The position numbers and the translations under genes were made by a program. DNA of 64,000 nucleotides from Calliopum simillimum (lineage: Eukaryota; Arthropoda; Insecta; Diptera; Lauxaniidae), in the NCBI GenBank assembly GCA_951812925.1, contig OX638370.1, positions 48,673,948 through 48,737,947 of the forward strand, given 5' to 3'. Positions 10,527 through 21,000 of this stretch are shown here, one piece after another; within the stretch, counting starts at the first letter, position 1; the number at the start of each line of letters is the position of its first letter. Below the pieces are notes generated by a model, which was given only the letters and a program-made list of their open reading frames with translations, made no database searches and had not been told where the DNA came from.

Positions 10527-13487
10527 TAGTACAATCATTTGGGAGAATAAAATGATGTTACCTGGAATGTTTCGCGGGATTTTTGCAAATGAGTTATTTT
10601 ATAGATTGCGATGTGCTCTTTCAGAATTTCAACTTTGCTACCTCGAGTCGTGTTCGCCCGCGCCGCCATATTAGAAAAATGGCGTCCAAAATCAGTCTTT
10701 TACAAACATCTCTTTAACGGTTACATTTAGCGAAAAATATTGTGGCGCAATATTGTAGCTTATAATTTTCTATAAAAACGACCTCTTAACTGTTTTCGTA
10801 CGACTTATAATTAGGAGATATCCTAATTCAAAATTTGAAAAAAAATTAATAAATTTTGCATGTCGCTTATGAGTAGGCACAGTGATGTGTTGAGCTTAAA
10901 ATTACGATAACTCATGAACAGTGAGTCACACGTTCAAAGCAAAAAAACCTATTTATAGGGAACTACTTTAGTTATAAGTCTCATTTTTTTTTTCCTATGA
11001 CCTATAGTTTACGAGATATTTTTTCAACAAAGTTGGTCCTAGAAAAAAAATTGTTCATGCATTTTGTAGAACGTTCAATTCCCTATAAGGGTTTCTCCGA
11101 ACTGTTTTTTCGTCAGACTTACCCTTCATGAGATGTCTCGACTTGAAAATCATTCAAAATTGAGCATAGTATGGAGCATAGTACAATGCACGTCCGCGCG
11201 AAATGCGTTTTCTGTACGATTTTGATGAGAGGTATCTCATTTTCTTCAGGAACTTACGCTGATGTCAAATTTGAAAGAATTTTTAAAATCCCAACGACAG
11301 TTTTTTTTTTAAGTCGGGTAAAGTGATTTTTCAGTACAAAATTTTTGACCATATTTTTTTAAAGACCAAAATTTTGAAAACAAAGGCCTTAGAAAAAAAT
11401 GTAAACCGCAAACTTTATTCTACAGATTTTTCCCTATCATTTGATATTAAGAACATAAAAATGTAACTGCCGTAGAAAAAGTTATAACCTTTTGAAAATG
11501 AGAGTGTTTCTTTGGTAGTTTGCACACTAAAATCTATATATGCCAGGCAGGAAAAAATTTAAATCGAACTGTTGTGAACTAAAAAAAAAGGTGTCAAATT
11601 ACTCCTGAGCACTTACTAAATAAGACAAAAAAGGTTTGAAAAAAAGTTCATCGACTACTGTTTGAAAAAGGTCGAAAAACGGTACATTTGTTAAAAAGCA
11701 CAACAAAACAAAACAAAAATAGTCATTTTCGATGTTTTTATTAGAGGTGAATTTGAATCTGGTCCCAGAACTACTCTATCATGTAGTTTTTGAATTATTG
11801 AAACCTAAAATTGGATTAGATTTGACTAAATTTTCAAGCCATTAAAATTTCCGAAAGATACAATCGCCTTTGTGAGTCCTTGGAAGTTTTTGATGAATTT
11901 TGTATAGTGTCTTCCTTAACATGTTCTAAACTTTCGGATTGTGAAATTAAAACAATAATCGATACATGCAAAAATTTGTTGCATATAATGGAAGGGCTTG
12001 GCATCGCTGCACGCTCTGTAAAGGTCCATGTCGGGTTCCATCATCTACCTGAATTTTTAAAAACAAACATGGGCGAAGAAGGGTTGGAGTCATTGCACTC
12101 TAGCTTTGGACAAATTTGCAAGCAGATAAAGCGAGGAGATAAGCAACAAGTTATTAAATATGCCGCTAAAAAGTACGCTATAAAAGTTTTGTTGTTTGAC
12201 CTAGGGTATCTAGATTAATTTTGATGTTGTTAATAAACAATTTTAAAAAAATGTAACACTCGTGTTTTTTATAATTAAGGTTACAATATCTCAAAAACTA
12301 TACGTGATAAAGCAGTTCTGGGACCAGATTCAAATTCACCACTAATAAAAACATCGAAAATGACTATTTTTGTTTTCTTTTGTTGTGCTTTTTAACAAAT
12401 GTACCGTTTTTCGACCTTTTTAAACAGTAGTCGATGAACTTTTTTTAAAACTTTTTTGTCTTATTTAATAAGTGCTCAGGAGTAATTTGACACCTTTTTT
12501 TTTAGTTCACAACAATTCGATTTAAATTTTTTCCTACCTGGCATATATAGATTTTAGTGTGCAAACTACCAAAAAAACCCTCTCATTTTCAAAAGGTTAT
12601 AACTTTTTCTACGGCAGTTACATTTTTATGTTCTTAATATCAAATGATAGGGAAATATCTGTAGAATAAAGTTTGCGGTTTACATTTTTTTCTAAGGCCT
12701 CTGTTTTCAAAATTTTGGTCTTTAAAAAAATATGGTAAAAAATTTTGTACTGAAAAATCACTTTACCCGACTTAAAAAAAAAACTGTCGTTGGGATTTTA
12801 AAAATTCTTTCAAATTTGACATCAGCGTAAGTTCCTGAAGAAAATGAGATACCTCCCATCAAAATCCTATAGAAAAAAGCTTTTTGCCTTAAATCGCGCG
12901 GATGTGCAATGTTCAATTTTGAATAATTTTCAAGACGCGATATCTGATGAACGGTAAGTCAGACGAAAAAACTGTTCGAAGAGACCCTTAAAGGGAACTG
13001 AACGTTTTACAAAATGCGAGAAATTTTTTTTTTCTAGAACGAACCGTTTTGGAGCTATTTTGAAAAAAGGTTTTTTTCTAAATTTTAGGTTTGTTGATAA
13101 AATATCTCGTAAACTATAGGTCATGTAAAAAAAAAATAAAATTAAGCTTATAGTGGAAGTAATTCCCAATAAAAAAATGTTTTTACTTTGAACGTGTAAC
13201 TCACCGTCATGAGTTATTGTAATTTTAGGATATCTCCTGAGTTATAAGTCGTACGGAAACAATTGAGAGGTAATTTTTATAGAAAATTTTATAAGCTATA
13301 ATATTGCAATATTTTTCTCTAAATGTAACCGTTAAAGAGATATTTGTAAACAACTGGTTATGGACGCCATTTTTGCAATATGGCGGCGCGAGCGCACACG
13401 ACTCGAGGGAGCAAAGTTGAAATTCTAAAAATCATCTGCAAAAATCCCGCAAAACTTTCCAGGTAAAACTACCAAATGACTGTACTA
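10527..13487. mobile_element. 3-kb foldback (family D) carrying an open frame in its loop
   Basis: The terminal repeats TAGTACAATCATTTGG and complement CCAAATGACTGTACTA are flanked by CTA (10524-10526 and 13488-13490). The arms run inward about 1.2 kb to near 11795 and 12292, with shared phrases such as 'cgaaaatgactatttttgtt'. The loop of about 0.5 kb holds the open frame at 11829-12218. Smaller members, without the open frame, lie at 56447-57843 (duplication TTA) and about 58728-60474. A 3-bp duplication of the TNA form suggests the PIF/Harbinger group, but no transposase confirms it. Confidence 0.8.
11829..12218 (+). CDS. open frame in foldback loop; possible transposon-protein C-terminal fragment
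   Basis: The frame is open for about 130 codons with no good ATG at its start; the first in-frame ATG is near 11990. Residues include FQAIKISERYNRLCESLEVF, then KNLLHIMEGLGIAARSVKVH, then HHLPEFLKTNMGEEGLESLH and a basic C-terminus ending LLFDLGYLD. The pattern K-x-H-x4-HH-x-P-x-F ... E-x-G-x-E-x2-H-x2-F reminds me of the C-terminal part of uncharacterised transposon-borne proteins, from memory only. The codon choice and mixed composition are unlike the AT-driven junk frames around it. It sits exactly between the two foldback arms, so it may be the residue of the family's autonomous protein or a captured piece. Function unknown. Confidence 0.5.
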   Translation, partial: NFQAIKISERYNRLCESLEVFDEFCIVSSLTCSKLSDCEIKTIIDTCKNLLHIMEGLGIAARSVKVHVGFHHLPEFLKTNMGEEGLESLHSSFGQICKQIKRGDKQQVIKYAAKKYAIKVLLFDLGYLD

Positions 13488-13713
13488 CTATGTAAACAGA
13501 GAAAAATGTATATTAATAATTGAATGTATGTAAATAGGAAAAAACCATCGAAAAAAATTCCATCGCAAATATATTCTTAAGTGTAACAAGTATTGGGAGA
13601 GAATATATTTGACAAATTTTTTTAACTTAATGTAATACAACAAAATCTGTAAATGTAATTTATATCAATCTATCTACAAATATACAAAGTTAGCTGTCCC
13701 TAACTTTAATCTT

Positions 13714-13723
13714 GAGAGAGAGG
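13714..13723 (+). other. polypurine tract
   Basis: GAGAGAGAGG sits immediately 5' of the 3' LTR, where plus-strand DNA synthesis of an LTR retrotransposon is primed. Confidence 0.75.
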
Positions 13724-13965
13724 AGCTACGTCCCGGTAGAGTACGTCACTGATATGGCACGTACTGATTGATACGACACTAATCGATATCATATCAATTG
13801 ACATATAGAAAACCGATCAGCCGTTTCCGACTTCTACTTACCTTTGTTAATTATCTCGTGGTGATCTGACACCGACTATTACATGTTAATTGAATAAAAG
13901 TTCTATTAAATTAATCTTATATAAAAATAAATAGTTTTATTGAAAACGGGAATAAAACTATAACT
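13724..13965 (+). repeat. 3' LTR
   Basis: It starts AGCTACGTCC, so the terminal AGTTA has mutated to AGCTA, and ends ATAAAACTATAACT. It is followed by the right target copy CGCT. It contains a short duplication ('aaattaatcttatata') not present in the 5' LTR. Confidence 0.88.
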
Positions 13966-14020
13966 CGCTCATCCAGGCAGTAGTGTAGTGTACCTGTTAA
14001 TTTTTCCAATTGAATCATAA

Positions 14021-14272
14021 CTTTCCGAGATATCGTTGAGTCAGTTGTGAACTATCTAATCTTTTTTTTTTTTGATAATTTTTTGGAGAGGTTAAAAAAC
14101 AGCACGGAGCTCCATTTTTATTAAAGTGTGTAGAAATGTTTGTCTTCTATTGATTAAACAGAATGACGATCTATTAAATAAAAGCGAAACATTTTTCCAA
14201 ACTTCAGTTTTGTTTTTAACTATAAAAAAATATAGGATAGTTTACAACTGACTCAACCATATCTTCCATAAA
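14021..14272. mobile_element. small foldback/MITE in intron
   Basis: 'gagtcagttgtgaactatc' near 14038 and its complement 'gatagtttacaactgactc' near 14237 form an inverted pair, with weaker pairing outward (gagatatcg / atatcttcc). The ends and target duplication are not clear. Confidence 0.5.
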
Positions 14273-14870
14273 ATATAGCATCTCTTTGATATTGACTAAA
14301 TTAAATTTGATACCTTACCAACAGAAAGAAATGATCCAACTTGAAAAGTTAAAAGGTAAACTTTATTGCGGATATGCGCCAAATGCCTGAAAATAACAAT
14401 TTGGTTTATTGGAATACAAATCCGATTTCATGTTATTTATCGAAATGCGGAACACCTAAAGTTTTATTTAATTTAACTTCAAAATTATCAATATAAGAAG
14501 ATCAGGATGAAATAAGATAACAAACATTTCGCCTTGATTAAGAAAAAAGGGTTCTTTCTTTATTTTCATAGGTTTTTTAAAATGTGTCGCGCTCCCCCAG
14601 GATTGTCTTCTTGCCCCCCTAAGGGGGCATGCCCCACCAGTTGAGAAGCTCTGCTCTAGTTCGTTGTGCTTATTTTTTTACAAAAATTCCGTTTTCGACC
14701 CATTTTGATTTTTAAAATTTTTGTATTTTGTTGATAACACCATAAAAGATTCTTTAAAAAAAAAGAAAATCAAGGGCTCCGCAAACTTATAATTACACAG
14801 TTCATAGTGGTGCTATCTTTTTATACTCTTTGTTTGGATTAATTGTAATTTCAATTTTTTTTTTTTACAG
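14273..14870. other. intron sequence with a possible hAT terminus
   Basis: This is mostly unassigned. Around 14635-14657 the minus strand reads CAGAGCTTCTCAACTGGTGG followed by a C/G-rich run, the form of hAT-type transposon ends (CAGNGxTTCTCAA). The partner end was not found. A pyrimidine tract and CAG at 14861-14870 form the acceptor of the first Patronin exon. Confidence 0.35.
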
Positions 14871-15011
14871 GACGTCGCTCTCGTCGTAATTCATCTAGTG
14901 AGGACTCTCAACTTACTATTGAAAACTTCGGTGGCTCACAGGATCAGTTGAATTTGATTGGACGGAATCAAGAGCGGGAACGCGAAAGAAAATTGTCTAA
15001 TACTAGTGTCG
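14871..15011 (+). CDS. Patronin: Patronin exon a (SSSEDSQLTIENFGG)
   Basis: The acceptor is TTTTTTACAG and the donor GTAAGC. The exon takes two bases to complete a codon and ends with one base. It encodes RRSRRNSSSEDSQLTIENF, GGSQDQLNLIGRNQ, then an Arg/Glu run and KLSNTSV. The Ser-rich, acidic stretch is the conserved linker that follows the CH-domain part in fly Patronin. Confidence 0.92.
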
Positions 15012-18000
15012 GTAAGCATTACACGTAAAAGTCAACTATGGTGCAAAACTTTCAGTAACTAATTATATTTTTACTTAAGAACCCGCTATTGCAGTGCGCT
15101 CATCCGTTGTAGATGCACGTGGTACTCTCCAACTTGGTTACGATACAGATTCAGGATCAGAAAAACAAGACCGCGAAACTGAGAAGTTCACAGCCGCTCA
15201 TCAAGGAAGGTAATTTTTCTCAAAAATGAATTTGTATGTATTAGCGCTTAAAACTTTTTCATTTAATAGCAACGAAAATATTATGTTACGTGCTGCTTCT
15301 AACTCGCAGCTAACTTTGATAGACAACAATAGTGTCCATCCAATTTCAAATCAGCATTCCATTGATAAAGGATATTGCGACGTCACTGACCAGCAAGGTC
15401 AACCGATGAATCAAAATATGGACTTAAACAATTCGAAAGCTAGTGTCTACAGTACTGAAAATGAGATAACTCCAAAAAGTAAAACTATTTATCATGGAAG
15501 CAACACCGCAGGTCATCAAAATATTAATCTGCATTACGATCAAAACTGTAACTAAACAACAAATACAAATATAAAACTATGAAACCTAAAAAAAAAACAT
15601 TTCAGATCAATATGAAGATGATACTAGATCTTTATTGGATGCATCGAAACTGTCAACTATTCGCATGAAGCTGGAAGAAAAACGTAGACGCATCGAGCAA
15701 GATAAGCAAAAAATTGAAATGGCTATATTACGGCATCAAGAAAAGGTAAGTCATTCTAAAATTGGTACTGCTTTAGTTGCTTCCAAAAATTATCGGAAAT
15801 TGAATATTTTCTGATTCGCGACGATTCTGTTGAAGTTTTTCTGGGTAACCTTAAGTTTTTTAAACCTGAAAATGCTCTCAAAGAAAAATTTCCTAGTTTT
15901 TTCGCGTGCCCAGGAAATTTTAAATTGGAAAGCGCTAGATTATTGTTTTTATTTCCAACTTATAGCTAAAGAACTGACAGTAAATTGTTTCTTTTTTTAA
16001 CATTGTGCTGCTCTTAAATGATACTTTTTGTTTAAAAGTATGGCATATCTGTGTTATGGATAGAATCAAGTGTTGAGTAAAAATTCTGGATATGAAAGTT
16101 TGTGCTCTAGTACTGAAATACTAGTGCTGAATATTATTAAATATGCCCCTATCATCAGTGCTGAAGTGGAAATTAGTTTTTCAATGTAGTAACATTAGAA
16201 GATTATTTAATTTTTAAAATGTAAATACATACATTGTAATTTATTGCAATGCAAATTAATAAAACTTTTTATTAAAAATTATATACATACCAAAAAGATT
16301 TTTCTCAAAGAGCCAAAAATGTAGTATACACTTTTTTTATAGATGACTAGTTAGTGCGCGACCTCAGGATGACGCCTTTTAAATGATTGACCTTATCATG
16401 AAAACACCCTTTTGAGAATATATATCTTTTTCGAAAGGGAGTACATATTTGCAATCGTGAATATGCTCACAATGGAAATTCCATTTCCAGCAGGGATGTT
16501 TTTTGCTTCCAATATTTCTCCAGTTTTCCACCAGTTCTTTTCCCACCAAATTTACTGTGTTTTGAAAATTAGAAAGCGAAAAAACTGAGTTAGTGCTCAG
16601 AACGGTTTAAGTGCTTTTTCAAAATTTCAAACACGCTATAAATGTCGTTCTCATCGTTATGCGACATTCATTTTCAAAGACGTTTTAAACATTCGATATG
16701 CAAGTTTACTTTAATAAATAAACAGCATAAACAATTTGTGAAATTTAACAAAGCACATTTTCCGTACTAATATATTTTGAGTGTTATTTGATTGAAAGAT
16801 CTGCATACAGCATTTAAAAAATCAGTTGGAAACCATCCAATGAATTTCAAAAATACTTGTGTCATATGAAAGGTATTTTAATAAGCTATACGCGTTCCCT
16901 ATTAAAAAGTTGGATAATTAATTCGCACAAAAAATGTCAAAATCTCAAATTACACAGTGCTACAGTGATTTCGCATCAGACCTAGCAGATATTGTAGGTC
17001 TGGTCGAGTACATAACACGCCTATACTTAAAAATTGTAATACACCCTCAAAATCTTAAGTTACCCTTAAAAAACTGTTTTTGGGTGGCTTTGTGTGGCCA
17101 ACAATTATTAGCTCAGTTATTTCTTAACCGATTTTACAGTTTTCTAATGATTTAAAAAGGAAAATTTATGGGCATATACTATAGTTTAAGTTCAATAGAA
17201 ATATTTGGGGAAATTTTAGAGGAATGTTAGAATTTGGAAAAAAAAAATCCATTTTTTGCAGTTTGACGTCTTTTTTAAGCAATAATTTGAAAGGTAAGGT
17301 ATATAAATTTTAATTTATTCATAAAGTGCATACAATTTCAAATAAAACTAACCATCATTCATCAAAATTAATTAAAAATTGTAGAAGCTACGAATTTTTT
17401 ATACATCTGACTTTATCTCAAATTTATAATTTTTAGTTAATAAAAAATGATTGCGGGATCTTTCCATTTGAAAGATAAGTAGAAGACTGATTTAAAAAAA
17501 AATGATTTTTTGTAACCCCTAGTGAAATTTTTCGTAGAACATTTTAATCCATTATGACCAAGTTTTTAGAAATAAGTGTCAGAAAGACCCATAAAAACAG
17601 GACCTAATGGGTTAAGTTGATTTAAAAAAATATTGTACACAACATTGTACTAAGGATCACTTAAACTCGTTTTCATTAAGTCAGTCCTTTTAAACGGGAA
17701 AGATTGGGTAAGTAAAATTTTTAAACAATTTTGATAAATAATGGTTAGCTTTATTAAAAATTGTATTTATTTTATGAATAAAATAAAATAAATATGCCTT
17801 ATGTTTCAAAGTGTTGCTTAAAAAAGACCTTAAACTGTAAAGAGAGAAAAAAAATTTTCCAAATTCTAAATTTCCTCTAAAATATTTCCACATACTTTCC
17901 TCCATTGGAATAAAGCTAGGGTATATATTTCTAGAATGTTCATAAATTTTCCTTTCTAAATCAGTGAAAAAATGCAAAATCGGTTAAGAAATAACTGAGC

Positions 18001-21000
18001 CACAAATTTTTAAGCGCACAAAGTCACCCAAAAACAGTTTTTTCAGAGTAACTTAAAATTTTGAGGGTGTATTACAATTTTTAAGTATAGGCAAATTAAG
18101 TACTCAATACCTTCAATATCTATCTCTTTTAAAGTGAATGAAATTTTTGGGATTTTGTAGCACTGTGTTATTACGGATAGCCTTTCTGTCCAGTGAATTT
18201 TGTCTTTACAGAAAAACTTTTTTGTGATTGCATGCATGCAAGGGAATCGGGGAAAGGCCTAATAACTCTTTTAAGCTTTAAGAGTAGCTACTACAAAAAA
18301 GAGTTCATAAATGAACAAAATGGTCTGCGATATTTTTAAATAAATATTTATTGAATTCTTTTTAAAGACTAATTTAAAATTTATTGATGTTTCTTAGGAT
18401 GATAAAGAGTCTGGTTCTGACTCGTTAAAATGGGAAACCATGAGTAGTGACTCAAAACGCATCTCAGATATTGATCCAAACGACTTGGAAAAATATCAGG
18501 TAATTATATTTTCATTTTGTATTATTTTAATTTCTTGTGTTAGAATATGTATAGTCACATCCTATAACCTCTTGAAAAACTTAAAAAAGAAGTACAGTGA
18601 CTTCCAAAACTTTTTGTAAAAAATAACATATCCAGTTATCTTATTTTATTTTTGTGTTGGTCTACTTTTTTGTTAATGTAAGGGTACAAAAAAACTTAAA
18701 ATACATTTTTCACAATGTATGTAACGAAAATTAACAAGTAATAAGTACTTTTAACAATTGGTGACAGAAAAACTACTTTTATTTTAATGAATGCATTTGT
18801 AACTGATTTTACCAGAAAAGTTATAAATTGTTTTAAAAATATTTACTAGTATTTTATGTATTGTTACTGTTGATCAAATTATTCAACATTTGAGGGCTTT
18901 TATTTAGCCATTCCTCGTTAACCACCCACCATAGATCTTCCAAATTTTTAAGTCATTCAGAATATCAATAAAATCTACAGCCTTCATGATACATTGATTT
19001 TCATGATACCATTGGCTTGACGCAGGACTCCTAACTGATTCCTTTGGAATCATCCCCTAATCAATAAGGTTACGTTCGGTGATACCAACTTTTGTGTCGT
19101 ACCATTACTAAATTTGACCATCCGACCCTGAACGGGATCCCTTCTAAATCTTGAAAAAGCAAAATCTTGAAAAAAAGCAAAATCTTGAAGATCAAAATCT
19201 TGAAAAAAAAAATCTTGAAAAAAATAATCTTGAAAAAAATATTCTTGAAAAAAATATATTGAATACATTGGGTTGGGGTCTTTTGACAGAATTTTAAAAT
19301 CTAGATTATTCGAGATTATGTGTTTCGAGATTTTTTTTTCGAGATTTTGATTTTCAAGATTTTTTTTTTTTTCGAGATTTTGGCTTTCGAGATTTAGTAG
19401 GGATCCCACATCCGACACCGGCTTCGCGGCGGCCTTCGGCCGCGGATCAGTATAGAATATGGGTTGGGGTCTTTTGACAGAATTTTAAAATCTAGAAAAC
19501 CAAAATCTTGAAGTCAAAATATTGAAAATCAAAATCTTGAAAAACAAAATCTTGAAAAACAAAATCTTGAAAAATCAAAATCTTGAAAAGTAAAATCTTG
19601 AAAAGAAAAAATCTTGAAAAAAACATCAAAATTGCCGCAGTAATTTAACATAATAGTAGGGGTAAGTGGGCGGCCTACGGCCGCTGCTCAGGATTTAAAC
19701 CCGTCAGACATCCGACACCGGCTTCGAGGCGGCCTTCGGCCGCGGATCAGTATAGAATATATCCAATATATTTCTTTCAAGATTTTGTTTTTCAAGATTA
19801 TTTTTTCAAGATTTTGTTTTTTCAAGATTTTCTGTTTCAAGATTTTTTCTTTTCTAGATTTTGATTTTCAAGATTTAGCTTTTTTTCAAGATTTTGCTTT
19901 TTCAAGATTTTGAGTTTCAAGATTTAGAAGGGATCGCATAGAATATATCCAATATATTTTTTTCAAGATTTTGTTTTTCAAGATTATTTTTTTCAAGATT
20001 TTGTTTTTTCAAGAATTTTTGTTTCAAGATTTTTTTTTCAAGGTTTTGATTTTCAAGATTTTGCTTTTTTTCAAGATTTTGCTTTTTCAAGATTTTGAGT
20101 TTCAAGATTTAGAAGGGATCCCAATATATCCAATATATTTTTTTCAAGATTTTGTTTCTTCAAGATTATTTTATTCAAGATTTTTTTTTTAAGATTTTGA
20201 TTTTCAAGATTTTGCTTTTTCAAGATTTTGATTTTCAAGATTTAGAAGGGATCCCGCCATTTTGATGTTTTTTCAAGATTTTGATTTTTCAAGATTATGA
20301 TTTTCAAGATTTTGGTTTTCTAGATTTTTAAAGTCTGTCAAAAGACCCCAACCCAATATATCCAATATATTTTTTTCAAGAATTTTTTTTTCGAGAAATT
20401 GTTTTCAAGATTTGGATATTAAAGATACATTTTTTTTTTTCAAGATTTTGCTTTTTCAAGATTTTGATAGGATCTTAGTGTCTGGGTAAAATTTAGTTTG
20501 ATTATCTCAAAAAACGTTTTTAGTAAAACGTTTTGAAGCTTTTGCTTGTATGGGAAAAGCCCCCCGCTCTTGTCCGAATTCGCCCTGTTCTTTTTAGAGC
20601 TTGCGTTTACAATTCGTAGTATTTATTTATGTGCATTTCGGTTGCATTGTCGTGAAAAATTCTCTTAAAGTTGCATTTTGAATATATTTTTATATGGCCG
20701 GTAGGCATGTCTGTTGACCGATTTCGCTCGTTTTCAATCCCATGAGCTAACTTTGACGACGGAGGCAGTCGAATTATCTCAGTTTTCCCAGAAAATGTAT
20801 TTCCACACACACCTCCACCCAGCCTCGCAGCCAGACAGACGGACATGGTTATATCGAATAAGGAGTAACGCTGATCAAGAATATTTATATTTTTCTATGC
20901 ATGCCACGCCTCCTTCTCTGCGTTACAAACGGAAGGACAAAGTGAATATACGTTGGGTGTAGGGTATAAAATGGATCTAAAAAATCAACAAAAACTATTT

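Larger units (their letters stand above)
1994..13965 (+). mobile_element. Ty3/Gypsy LTR retrotransposon (17.6/297-like), degenerate, with nested insertions
   Basis: Two similar LTRs (1994-2225 and 13724-13965) bracket a primer-binding site, gag, pol and a polypurine tract in retroviral order. The 5' LTR begins AGTTA and ends TAACT, an exact inverted repeat. The element is flanked by a direct repeat CGCT (1990-1993 and 13966-13969), a 4-bp duplication typical of the 17.6/297 group. The LTRs differ in length (232 versus 242 bp) and by scattered substitutions, so the copy is old. Five insertions interrupt it: 2353-3207, 3543-3905, 5443-6316, 7166-8715 followed by 8722-10035, and 10527-13487. Gag, RT and integrase carry frameshifts, stops and deletions, so it cannot move by itself. 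No env-like frame was recognised. Confidence 0.88.

Noticed and set aside
19050..19418. Minus-strand frame of 122 codons with Phe-Gln-Asp repeats, and similar frames at 19917-20192
   Set aside because: They translate the CAAGATTTTG minisatellite and change with array phase; no protein pattern.
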